Assembly (NCBI GenBank): GCA_947476855.1
Contig: CANJSR010000165.1
Coordinates: 1 to 9,683, forward strand
DNA: 9,683 nt
Reading direction: 5' to 3'
Origin: Acetobacteraceae bacterium
GTDB lineage: Bacteria > Pseudomonadota > Alphaproteobacteria > Acetobacterales > Acetobacteraceae
Shown: positions 1 to 7,109 of the stretch, one piece after another
Position numbering within the stretch: position 1 is the stretch's first letter
Layout of the letters: each line of letters opens with the position of its first letter
Translations under genes and position numbers: made by a program
Notes under the pieces: model-generated
Databases searched by the model: none
What the model was told of the DNA's origin: nothing
The model's input: only the letters and a program-made list of their open reading frames with translations

Positions 1-2
1 AA

Positions 3-1307
3 CCCGGGCCGATCACCCAGGACGGCGCCGAACCGGCCTGGCGGCGGGACGCGACCATGCGGTTCCGAAGGATCGCCGAACTCGGCGGGTCCGACATCCC
101 GGCCGATGAGGCGGTGACGTCGCTGGAACGCCTCGGCTTCACGGTGAAGGCGCGGGACGCCGACCAGGTGACGGTTGCCGTCCCGTCCTGGCGCCCGGAC
201 GTGGCCGCCCCGGTGATGCTGTCCCAGTCCCCTACTTTGCCGGCCGAACGCGCCGCCAAGGCCGCCGAGGGCTGCGGCCCGATCGAGCAGGAATGCGACC
301 TGATCGAGGAAGTCCTGCGCCTGCGCGGCCTTGATGCCGTGCCGCCGGTTTCCCTGCCGCAGACCACACCCGTGCCGAGCAGCACGCTGACCGCGCGGCA
401 GCAGCGGGTCGCGCTCGCGCGGCGTTTGCTGGCCGCCCAGGGGCTGCTGGAATGCGTGACCTTCAGCTTCATGGCGCACCAGGACGCCGCCCGCTTCGGC
501 GCCGTGCCGGAAAGCCTGCGCCTGACCAACCCGATCGCGGCCGATTTGGACCAGTTGCGCCCGACGCCGATCGCGACGCTCGCCATGGCCGCCCAGCGCA
601 ACGCCGCGCGCGGCTACCCCGATGTCGCGCTGTTCGAGATCGGGCCGGAATTCGACCTGACCGCGCCGGATGGCCAGAGACTGGTCGCCGCCGGGGTGCG
701 CGCCGGCGCGACGCCGCGTTCCTGGGCGCAGGCCTCCCGCGGGGTCGATGTGTCCGATGCCAAGGGTGACCTTTGGGCGATGCTGACAGCCCTCGGCGTG
801 CCGTTGGAGGCGCTGATGCTGACCACCGACGCGCCCGGCTTCTTCCATCCCGGCCGCTCCGCCGTCGTGCGGCAGGGGCCGAAGACCATCCTGGGGGCCT
901 TCGGAGAACTCCATCCGCGCGTGCTGGCGGAGCTTGATCTGCCCGGGCCAATGGTGGCGTTCACGCTGAACCTCGACGCCGTCCCCGATCCCAAGCGGCG
1001 GAAGAAGGCCGCCCCGGACCTGGCGCCGTTCCAGCCGCTGCGGCGCGATTTCGCGTTCCTCGCCGACACCGCCGTGGCCGCCGATGCGGTCCTGCGGGCG
1101 GCGCGCGGGGCCGAACGGGCGCTGATCACCGGCGTGTCCCTGTTCGATGTCTACGAAGGCGACAAGCTGCCGGAGGGCAAGAAGTCGATCGCCATCGAGG
1201 TGACGTTCCAGCCGCGGGAGCGTACGCTGAAGGACGAGGAAATCGAGGCCGCCGTGCGCAAGGTGATCGCCGCCGTGGCCAAGGCAACGGGCGCCACGCT
1301 GCGCTGA
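3..1307 (+). CDS. pheT: Phenylalanyl-tRNA synthetase beta subunit, 5'-truncated by window edge
   Basis: PheT is the beta chain of the (alpha-beta)2 cytoplasmic enzyme that charges tRNA-Phe with phenylalanine using ATP. The frame is open to the left edge, and codons 3-56 (ITQDGAEPAWRRDAT) read straight into the later protein, so the ATG at 57 is internal and the N-terminal tRNA-binding and B3/B4 parts lie outside. Visible in order are the B5 domain (IAELGGSDIP, then VPSWRPDV and DLIEEVLRLRGLDAVP), the catalytic-like core (QRVALARRLLAAQGLLE, LTNPIAADLDQLRP, ALFEIGPEF) and a complete FDX-ACB anticodon-binding domain of about 95 residues (PFQPLRRDFAFL, SLFDVYEGDKLPEGKKS, TFQPRERTLKDEEI). Between WRPD and DLIEEV lie about 32 residues where many bacterial PheT proteins have only about five. 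The start falls upstream, so length and RBS cannot be judged. The next gene follows after 33 nt without an evident terminator. Confidence 0.96.
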   Translation, partial: PGPITQDGAEPAWRRDATMRFRRIAELGGSDIPADEAVTSLERLGFTVKARDADQVTVAVPSWRPDVAAPVMLSQSPTLPAERAAKAAEGCGPIEQECDLIEEVLRLRGLDAVPPVSLPQTTPVPSSTLTARQQRVALARRLLAAQGLLECVTFSFMAHQDAARFGAVPESLRLTNPIAADLDQLRPTPIATLAMAAQRNAARGYPDVALFEIGPEFDLTAPDGQRLVAAGVRAGATPRSWAQASRGVDVSDAKGDLWAMLTALGVPLEALMLTTDAPGFFHPGRSAVVRQGPKTILGAFGELHPRVLAELDLPGPMVAFTLNLDAVPDPKRRKKAAPDLAPFQPLRRDFAFLADTAVAADAVLRAARGAERALITGVSLFDVYEGDKLPEGKKSIAIEVTFQPRERTLKDEEIEAAVRKVIAAVAKATGATLR

Positions 1308-1340
1308 TCAGGCGCCGGACAAAGGCTGGGAGAAACGGGG

Positions 1341-2615
1341 ATGCGTCGGGAAGAACTGCTGTTCGTCGCCACCTGCGACATCGCCGGCCAGGTCCGGGGC
1401 AAGGCCTACCCCGTCTCCGACATCGACGCCCGTCGCGGCAAGGGCGTCGGCTGGACGCACAGCAACATCATGCAGACGGCGTTCGGGCCGATCCTCGACA
1501 CGCCCTTCGGCACCGCCGGCGACCTGATGATCGTTCCGGACGCGGAGGCAACCATCCGCGTCGACTACACCGACGGATCGGCGGCCGAACACTTCGCGCT
1601 GGGCGACATCCGCAATACCGACGGCACGCCATGGGAATGCTGCCCGCGCGACTTCCTCCGCCGATCCATCGCCGAGCTGGCCGCGGAAGGCGGGTTGCAC
1701 CTGCTGACAGCGTTCGAGCAGGAGTTCGTCTATACGGGCGTCGAGGACCGGCCCGGCCACGCCTACAGCCTGGGCGCATTCCGTCGCCAGGGCATTTTCG
1801 GGGAAGCCCTGACCGGCGCCTTGCAGATGGCCGGGGTCACGCCCGATTCGTTCCTGCCCGAATACGGGCCGCGCCAGTACGAGGTCACGGTCAGCCCCCG
1901 CCTCGCCATGACCGCGGCCGACCAGGCGGTGATCACCCGTGAAATCGCCCGCGCCACCGCGCATCGGCTGGGCCATCGGGTAATCTTCTCCCCCATGCCG
2001 GTCGCGGAAGGGGTGGGGAATGGCGTGCATATCCATTTCAGCCTGCAGGACGCCCAGCGCCACCCGATGACCTGGGACGCGGCCAAGCCCTTCGGCCTGA
2101 GCAACCTCGCCCGCCATTTCTGCGCGGGGCTGCTGCATCATCTGCCGGCGATCTGCGCAATCACGGCGCCCTCGCCCGTATCCTATCAGCGCCTGACACC
2201 CAATCGCTGGGCGCCGACCCGGATCGACCTGGTGGCGCAGGATCGCGGCGCGGCGCTGCGGGTCTGCCCGGTCTTCGGCGCGCGCGATGACGACGACATC
2301 CGCCGGCAATACAATGTGGAATTCCGCGTTGCCGACGCCACCGCGAGCCCCTATCTCGCCTTGGGTGCCCTGATCCGCGCCGGAGTCGACGGGATCAAAC
2401 GCGGCCTGGAACTGCCCGCCCCGGGGCAGGAACCCCTGGCCCTGCCCCACTCCCTGGCCGCCGCGCTGTATCAGATGGAATCATCCCAGGCGGTCCGCGA
2501 CTGGTTCGGCCCGGTGTTCCTGGAAGCCTATCTGCGCCACAAGCGGTCCGAGGTGGCGCATGTCGCGGGGTGGTCGGACGATGAAATCTGCGCGCGGTAC
2601 GCCGAGGTCTATTAG
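1341..2615 (+). CDS. Glutamine synthetase-like ATP-dependent ligase (GS superfamily, substrate unknown)
   Basis: This 424-residue protein belongs to the glutamine synthetase superfamily, whose members form gamma-glutamyl-phosphate from glutamate and ATP and pass it to ammonia or another amine. Visible GS catalytic-barrel signatures are FEQEF (125-129, metal-binding glutamates), EYGPRQYEVTVSP (174-186), NGVHIHFSL (227-235, matching the NGSGMHxHxSL loop), NRWAPTR (288-294), then NVEFRVADATASPYLALGALIRAG (325 onward, E-x-R plus the usual ANPYLA site, here ASPYLA). The N-terminal loop that carries DGSS in true GlnA reads GVGWTHSNIMQ (35-45), so the usual ammonium-site Asp and Ser are not recognisable. 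No adenylylation-tyrosine motif is seen. A gamma-glutamyl-amine or polyamine ligase, or a FluG-like protein, is therefore likelier than housekeeping GlnA. The start has GGGAG at 1329-1333. It follows pheT by 33 nt and may be cotranscribed with it. Its stop overlaps that of the convergent kinase gene. Confidence 0.88.
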   Translation: MRREELLFVATCDIAGQVRGKAYPVSDIDARRGKGVGWTHSNIMQTAFGPILDTPFGTAGDLMIVPDAEATIRVDYTDGSAAEHFALGDIRNTDGTPWECCPRDFLRRSIAELAAEGGLHLLTAFEQEFVYTGVEDRPGHAYSLGAFRRQGIFGEALTGALQMAGVTPDSFLPEYGPRQYEVTVSPRLAMTAADQAVITREIARATAHRLGHRVIFSPMPVAEGVGNGVHIHFSLQDAQRHPMTWDAAKPFGLSNLARHFCAGLLHHLPAICAITAPSPVSYQRLTPNRWAPTRIDLVAQDRGAALRVCPVFGARDDDDIRRQYNVEFRVADATASPYLALGALIRAGVDGIKRGLELPAPGQEPLALPHSLAAALYQMESSQAVRDWFGPVFLEAYLRHKRSEVAHVAGWSDDEICARYAEVY

Positions 2616-3670
2616 GTCGGCAAACGCAACGTCACCGTCGTTCCCTCTCCGGTCTCACTGTCGAACAGCAGTTCCGCGCCCATCGCGGTAGCAAGACCGC
2701 GGCTGAGCGCCAGTCCGGTTCCGGTGCCCGGCATCAGGCCACTGTCCGTCGGCATGAACGGCTCCGCGAGGCGCCGCAGCACGCTTTCGGGGATGCCGTT
2801 GCCGGTGTCCCGGACAATGACCGACACCGTCTTGCATGATGTCTCGGTCGCCAGTTCGACGACGCTGCCAGGCGGCGAATACTTCACCGCGTTCGACAGG
2901 AGGTTCTCGACGATCCGGCGGATCGCCCAGGGATCGCCGTGGGCGATGTGATGTTCCGGGTCTTCCGCCTCGATCGCGACCAGGATCTGCCGCTCGGTCG
3001 CGAGGGGCCGAGCGGAATGGGCTGCCTGGAGGATGATGGCGTCGATGTCGACGGGTTCGGATTGGAACGGATGCCCGTCCAGTTGCACGAGGTCGATCAG
3101 GTTGTCGATCGTCGCGACAAGCCGCTGGCCGCTGCGCTGAACCTGGTTGAGCGGGTCGCGCTGATCGGGACGGCAATCGGCCATCATCACGCCGGCCAGG
3201 CCGACCAGGCCATGCAGCGGCTGGCGCAGTTCGCTGCTCAGCGTCGTCAACACATCCGTCTTGAGCCGTTCGGCTTCCTCGGCGCGCGCGGTCTGTTCCG
3301 CGAGCCGATCCTGGATGCCGCGGGCATGGCGTACCAGGGCGGCGGTGATGAAGATCGCCACGATGGACAACAGGCGGTTGACGATGGCGACGGTCATGTC
3401 GGGGTTCATGACCGGGAGGAAGAAGCCGACCCCGACCAGGACACTGGCCAGCGTGGCGAGCCACCAGGCGGAGCGGGGGTCACGATGGAAGACGGCGGTG
3501 CAGATCAACGGCAGGTAGAACAGCCCGAACAGCATGAATACTTCGAAGAACACATCGCTCAGGAAGGCAACGACGCATCCCAGGTAGACCGGCACGGTAA
3601 GCAGGCGGGTCCAATGCCCCCTGATGTCGGCCACGGTGTCGGCGCCCTGTGCTCGGTGATGCAGGACCAT
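2612..3670 (-). CDS. Membrane histidine-kinase-like protein lacking the phosphoacceptor His
   Basis: This is a 352-residue sensor-kinase-like protein. The N-terminus has about four hydrophobic segments (roughly residues 24-40, 43-62, 69-87, 92-113), consistent with an integral membrane sensor without a large periplasmic domain. A charged, probably coiled-coil linker (113-138) leads into a HisKA-like helix. The H-box, usually SHELRTPL, reads SSELRQPL (145-152): the histidine is Ser146 (codon AGC, 3235-3233) and the threonine at +4 is Gln150. The ATPase domain looks complete: N-box ENLLSNAVKYSPPG (255-268), G1 DTGNGIP (288-294), F-box-like AEPFMP (302-307), G2 GTGTGLALSRG (315-325). ATP binding is thus plausible while canonical autophosphorylation is doubtful. 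No response regulator is adjacent. The start lies 10 nt after the hydrolase stop with a weak GGAA ahead of it, so translational coupling is likely. Family assignment is firm; activity and signal are unknown. Confidence 0.88.
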   Translation of the reverse strand: MVLHHRAQGADTVADIRGHWTRLLTVPVYLGCVVAFLSDVFFEVFMLFGLFYLPLICTAVFHRDPRSAWWLATLASVLVGVGFFLPVMNPDMTVAIVNRLLSIVAIFITAALVRHARGIQDRLAEQTARAEEAERLKTDVLTTLSSELRQPLHGLVGLAGVMMADCRPDQRDPLNQVQRSGQRLVATIDNLIDLVQLDGHPFQSEPVDIDAIILQAAHSARPLATERQILVAIEAEDPEHHIAHGDPWAIRRIVENLLSNAVKYSPPGSVVELATETSCKTVSVIVRDTGNGIPESVLRRLAEPFMPTDSGLMPGTGTGLALSRGLATAMGAELLFDSETGEGTTVTLRLPT

Positions 3671-3680
3671 GGGTGTTCCG

Positions 3681-4970
3681 TTACCGTGTGAGTTCGGTCA
3701 TGAGCCAGTGCGTCATGACCGCCGCCCCGTCGAGGAAGTCGTCGATCTCCATCGCCTCGTAGGGGTTGTGGCTGCCGTTTTCGTTGCGGACGAAAATCAT
3801 GCCGATCGGCACGCCGCACTCGGCGAAGGACGCGCCGTCGTGGGAGGCCGGGCTGCCGATATCGAGCGTCTGCAGGCCAAGCGACGCGGCCCCCTGCTTG
3901 AGGGTGGCCTTGATCGTCGGATCGACCGGCCCGACCGCCGCGCGCGCCTTGGTGCCGCGATGGAAGCGAACGCCGCGCCGCTGCTCGATCCCGGCGATGA
4001 TGGCGTCGGTCTTCTGGTCGAGTTCGGCCAGCACCGCTTCATCATAGGCCCGGACGTCGAGGCTGAAATGGAAGGCGCCGGGCACGATGGTCATGCCATG
4101 GGCGGAGGTGTCGGTGTGGAACTTGCCGATCGTGCAGGCCATGGGGATGCCGCGCGCGTCGTAGTCGGCCCACATCGCATCCATGGCGACCGCGAACTCG
4201 GCCCCGGCCATCGCTGCGTCGTGGCGGAAGCGGCGCGGCAGGCCGACATGATCGTTCCGCCCCTCGATCCGCGCGTCGGGATAACGGAAATTGCCCGGAA
4301 TCCCCGTACAGATCGCCACGCTCTTCCCCGCCGCCACCAGGCTCGGCGCCTGCTCGATATGCAGTTCGAGGTAGGCGCGCAGGGTCTTCGGATCGAGGTG
4401 GCGCACCCGCCGCTCCACCGCCTCTGGATCGCCGCCGCATTCGATCATGTGTTCGCGGAGCGTGCGGCCGGTGTCGATCCGGCGCACGTTCAGCGCCCCG
4501 TCCGGCAGCGTCGCCAGCGCGCCGCGGCTGCCGATATAGGACACTTGAAACCAGACGCTTTCCTCTGCCCGGATGCCCATGACGGTGACGTCGCAGGATG
4601 GGGTGACGCCCAGCGCCTTCAGCGCGGCGACGGCGACCAACCCGGACACGACGCCCGCCGCGCCATCGAAGTTGCCGCCATGCGGCACCGAGTCGAGATG
4701 GGAGCCCAGGATCACCCGCGGCGCGGCGCGGTCCTGTCCCGGCATCGTCATATACAGGTTGGCGGTGACGTCGTTCTCGATTTCCAGGCCCATCGCGCGT
4801 GCGGCCTTGGTGACGGTGGCGTGGCCGCGCTGTTCGCCGTCGCCGTAGGGATCGCGGGACACACCCGGCTCATTGAGACCATCGCGCCGAAGCTGGTCGA
4901 ACAATTCCTGTGCGAGGGCGCGTTGCGCCTGCACCGCGGCCCTGATCGAGGCGCTCGTGGCGTTGGTCAT
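3681..4970 (-). CDS. M20-family Zn-dependent hydrolase (allantoate amidohydrolase / N-carbamoyl-L-amino-acid hydrolase type)
   Basis: From the ATG at 4970 this is 429 residues, in the family's usual 410-430 range. Members hydrolyse ureido or carbamoyl C-N bonds (allantoate, N-carbamoyl amino acids, ureidoglycine-type compounds) in the cytoplasm with a two-metal centre. Seen here are GSHLDSVPHGGNFDGAAGV (89-107; His91, Asp93 and Asp102 as likely ligands or catalytic neighbours), RAEESVWF (134-141; acidic pair Glu136-Glu137), LELHIEQAP (201-209; His204), the dimerisation-lid region (about 215-330) and ENGSHNPYEAM (397-407; metal-type His401). Two motifs differ from textbook forms: EESVWF instead of EEGSRF, and DHVGLPRR instead of HAGTTPM. 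A divergent subfamily is indicated, so I do not name a substrate. An in-frame GTG at 5033 would overlap the antiporter stop (GTGA), but its 21 extra residues look unconserved and lack an RBS; AAGGA precedes 4970. It is probably cotranscribed with the genes on both sides. Confidence 0.9.
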   Translation of the reverse strand: MTNATSASIRAAVQAQRALAQELFDQLRRDGLNEPGVSRDPYGDGEQRGHATVTKAARAMGLEIENDVTANLYMTMPGQDRAAPRVILGSHLDSVPHGGNFDGAAGVVSGLVAVAALKALGVTPSCDVTVMGIRAEESVWFQVSYIGSRGALATLPDGALNVRRIDTGRTLREHMIECGGDPEAVERRVRHLDPKTLRAYLELHIEQAPSLVAAGKSVAICTGIPGNFRYPDARIEGRNDHVGLPRRFRHDAAMAGAEFAVAMDAMWADYDARGIPMACTIGKFHTDTSAHGMTIVPGAFHFSLDVRAYDEAVLAELDQKTDAIIAGIEQRRGVRFHRGTKARAAVGPVDPTIKATLKQGAASLGLQTLDIGSPASHDGASFAECGVPIGMIFVRNENGSHNPYEAMEIDDFLDGAAVMTHWLMTELTR

Positions 4971-4981
4971 CGTCTGCGTGA

Positions 4982-4986
4982 TCCTT
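4982..4986 (-). promoter_or_regulatory. Ribosome binding site deciding the hydrolase start
   Basis: The minus strand reads AAGGA here, 11 nt before the ATG at 4970. The spacing is on the long side but the match is clear, while nothing like it precedes the alternative GTG at 5033. It favours the shorter, family-length protein. Confidence 0.5.
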
Positions 4987-5029
4987 GTTGGCTGCGACGC
5001 GGCCGCGTCGTCCTGATTCTTCCATAGTC

Positions 5030-6841
5030 TCACAAACGCGGGCGACCGGGAACCGGGATTTCGCGCTCCAAAATACCGGTATTGGCGGGCCCGTCGGCCT
5101 CGAACAGGGATTCCAGTTCCTCCGCCGCCTGCTGGGCGCTTTGCACAAGCTGCTTTTCGTCCCGGTAGATCGCGTGGGTCTCCGCCAGCATACGTTCGTC
5201 ATGCGCCTCGAACAGCGCGACACCACGTTCGGCCGCGGCGCGGGAGATGCCGAGTTCGATCAGTCCCATCGTGACGAGTCGAAGGCTGGAGTGGAACGTG
5301 TCTCGTACCAGGCCGTCGACGGCGCGATCCATCAGCAGATGGGCATGGCGGCGGTTGCGGGCGCGGGCGAGCACGCGCAGGCCGGGAAAATGGCGGCGCG
5401 CGGTCTCGACCACCCGCAGTGTGGCCTCCATGTCGTCCAGCGCCACGACCAGCAGGCGGGCATCGGCGGCGCCGGCGGCGCGCAGCAGTTCGGCGCGGGT
5501 CGGGTCGCCGAAATAGACCTTGCCGCCGAAGCGGCGGATCACCTCCACCTGCCCCGGGTCGCGTTCCAGCGCGGTGAAGGCGATGCCGTGCATGTGCAGG
5601 ACGCGCCCGACGATCTGCCCGAAACGGCCGAAGCCGGCGATGATGACGGGGACCGAGTCGTCCTCGACCTGGTCGAAGACCGGCTCCTCCGTCTTCAGCA
5701 GGCGCGGGATCACGAAGCGTTCGGCGCCGGCGAACAGGATTGGCGTCATGATCATGGATGCGGCGACGATCAGGGTCGTGGCGGCAAGCTGGTCCGCCGT
5801 CAGCGCCCCGGTCGCCATCGCGGCGGCGAACAGTACGAAGCTGAACTCACTGGCCTGGGACAGTGACAGGCCGAAGCGGATGCGGTCCGCGGCATGCCGG
5901 CGCATCACGCTGGCCAGAACGCCGCAGACGATGGCCTTGATCGCGACCAGGACGACGGTGCCACCGACCAGCAGGCCAGGTTGGGCGAGCAGCAGGCTCA
6001 GATCGGCGGACATGCCGACCGAGATGAAGAAGAACCCCAGCAGCAGGCCCTCGAACGGGGCGATGTTGGCTTCAAGCTCGTGCCGATATTCCGACTCGGA
6101 CAGCAGGACGCCGGCCATGAAGGCGCCGAGGGAGGCGGACAGGCCCACCGCCTCACACAGAAAGGCCGTGCCGGCGACGACCAGCAGGGCGGTGACGGTG
6201 AACAGTTCGGGCGTGCGGAGCGTGCTGACCGCGCGGAACAGAGGCTGCATCAGGAAGCGGCCGCCGACCAGGATGGCCGCGATGGTGCCGATTCCGGCCA
6301 GCACGGCGCCCCAGGGCACGTGGTCGGGCGTCGGGCCGGTGCCGGCCAGCAGGGGGACCAGGGCGACCAGGGGGATGAACGCCATGTCCTGGAACAGCAG
6401 TACGGCGAAGCCGTCCCGCCCCGCCCGGGTCTGCATCAGGCCGCGTTCGGCCAGCATCGGCAGGACGATCGCGGTGGATGACATCGCCAGCCCCGCGCCC
6501 AGCACGAAGGCGCCGGCCCAGGGCAGGCCGATCGCGTGGATCGCCAGGGCCAGCAGCACCGTCGTCGCCAGCACCTGCCCCGCCCCCAGGCCCAGCACCG
6601 CCCGGCGCATCACCCAAAGCCGCTTCGGGCGGAGTTCCAGCCCGATCAGGAACAGCAGCATCACGACGCCAAGGGACGCGATCTCGGCGATCTCGTGGAC
6701 ATCCGTGACCAGGCGCAGGCCGGCCGGACCGATCGCGACCCCGGCCAGAAGATAGCCAAGGACACTACCGAACCCGCCGCGGCGGGTCAGCGGAACGGCG
6801 ATGACCGCGGCGGCGAGCAGGGCGACGATCGTGGCGAGCAT
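5030..6841 (-). CDS. KefB/KefC-type monovalent cation:proton antiporter (CPA2) with RCK/TrkA-N domain
   Basis: From the ATG at 6841 this is 603 residues, close to E. coli KefC (about 620). The family exchanges K+ (or Na+) for H+ across the inner membrane; Kef proteins are gated by glutathione adducts and acidify the cytoplasm during electrophile stress. The Na+/H+ exchanger domain (about 1-375) has some a dozen hydrophobic segments and family blocks such as [11 protein letters not shown] (29-39), [14 protein letters not shown] (63-76), [14 protein letters not shown] (148-161) and [21 protein letters not shown] (237-257). After a linker comes the nucleotide-binding domain: [15 protein letters not shown] (399-413, GxGxxG), [14 protein letters not shown] (445-458) and RARN (493-496). 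The C-terminal tail is acidic, then basic. No KefF/KefG quinone-reductase partner is in the window, so glutathione gating is inferred only from similarity. An in-frame GTG at 6904 is rejected: GGAG sits properly before 6841 and the protein there starts directly in the first membrane helix. Confidence 0.93.
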   Translation of the reverse strand: MLATIVALLAAAVIAVPLTRRGGFGSVLGYLLAGVAIGPAGLRLVTDVHEIAEIASLGVVMLLFLIGLELRPKRLWVMRRAVLGLGAGQVLATTVLLALAIHAIGLPWAGAFVLGAGLAMSSTAIVLPMLAERGLMQTRAGRDGFAVLLFQDMAFIPLVALVPLLAGTGPTPDHVPWGAVLAGIGTIAAILVGGRFLMQPLFRAVSTLRTPELFTVTALLVVAGTAFLCEAVGLSASLGAFMAGVLLSESEYRHELEANIAPFEGLLLGFFFISVGMSADLSLLLAQPGLLVGGTVVLVAIKAIVCGVLASVMRRHAADRIRFGLSLSQASEFSFVLFAAAMATGALTADQLAATTLIVAASMIMTPILFAGAERFVIPRLLKTEEPVFDQVEDDSVPVIIAGFGRFGQIVGRVLHMHGIAFTALERDPGQVEVIRRFGGKVYFGDPTRAELLRAAGAADARLLVVALDDMEATLRVVETARRHFPGLRVLARARNRRHAHLLMDRAVDGLVRDTFHSSLRLVTMGLIELGISRAAAERGVALFEAHDERMLAETHAIYRDEKQLVQSAQQAAEELESLFEADGPANTGILEREIPVPGRPRL

Positions 6842-6846
6842 GGGCA

Positions 6847-6850
6847 CTCC
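6847..6850 (-). promoter_or_regulatory. Ribosome binding site deciding the antiporter start
   Basis: GGAG on the minus strand, 5 nt before the ATG at 6841. It supports this start over the in-frame GTG at 6904, whose extra 21 residues (beginning [11 protein letters not shown]) do not resemble the family. Confidence 0.65.
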
Positions 6851-6897
6851 GGCAGGATGGGAGGCCGGGTGCGATGATGACCGGCCGTCCGCGAAGA

Positions 6898-6926
6898 TTG
6901 ACACAGACCGGCCGCATCACTACGTT
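6898..6926 (+). promoter_or_regulatory. Probable sigma70-type promoter of rho
   Basis: A perfect -35 hexamer TTGACA (6898-6903) is followed after exactly 17 nt by TACGTT (6921-6926), a 3-of-6 match to the -10 consensus that keeps the first TA and last T. Transcription would begin near 6933. It is the only hexamer pair of this quality I noticed in the region. Confidence 0.55.
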
Positions 6927-7109
6927 GATTTTCGTCAGGAGCTTGGCCCACGTCCTCCCGCGCCTGATCCCATCCCGTTTTTCCATCCGCTGATGGCACG
7001 CCAACACGGCGTTCGGCTCCACGATGCTCAGCCACGGGGCGTTCCGCCCAGGCCGAGCACCAGACTCCCAAGCTGCGTGCCACGCGATCCGCCTGACCGA
7101 GGCATTCTG

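Larger units (their letters stand above)
6842..7109. other. Divergent intergenic region between antiporter gene and rho, containing the rho leader
   Basis: This 268-bp region separates two divergent genes. On the plus strand it holds a sigma70-like promoter (6898-6926), so the rho transcript would have an untranslated leader of about 175 nt. Within the leader, 6947-6991 is strikingly C-rich and G-poor (23 C, 7 G of 45). A perfect 5-bp hairpin GGGCG-TTC-CGCCC lies at 7037-7049, and a 28-codon upstream frame runs 7024-7110. The 9-mer GACCGGCCG occurs twice (6879-6887 and 6906-6914), on either side of the -35 box. I found no convincing promoter for the antiporter on the minus strand. Confidence 0.6.

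Noticed and set aside
1308..2450. 380-codon minus-strand frame opposite the GS-like gene
   Set aside because: The plus-strand frame has complete GS motifs. The antisense translation shows no family motif and is a typical high-GC shadow.
2939..3691. 250-codon plus-strand frame opposite the kinase-like gene
   Set aside because: Rich in Asp, Gly, His and Gln without domain motifs; the opposite strand holds a full HATPase domain.
3669..5027. 452-codon plus-strand frame opposite the M20 hydrolase
   Set aside because: Mirrors the hydrolase almost exactly in extent and has no recognisable motif; the hydrolase strand carries all catalytic signatures.
4971..5033. Longer hydrolase start at GTG 5033, overlapping the antiporter stop as GTGA
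   Set aside because: No Shine-Dalgarno precedes it and the added 21 residues look unconserved. It remains a minor alternative because the overlap resembles translational coupling.
5520..6755. 411-codon plus-strand frame opposite the antiporter
   Set aside because: Ser/Arg/Pro/Ala-rich low-complexity translation opposite membrane helices, with no motif; antisense artefact.
6801..7109. N-terminal extension of the rho frame, including the ATG at 6993
   Set aside because: The extension is not Rho-like, has no RBS at 6993 and would include the promoter region. The ATG at 7110 gives the usual Rho length with GAGG before it.
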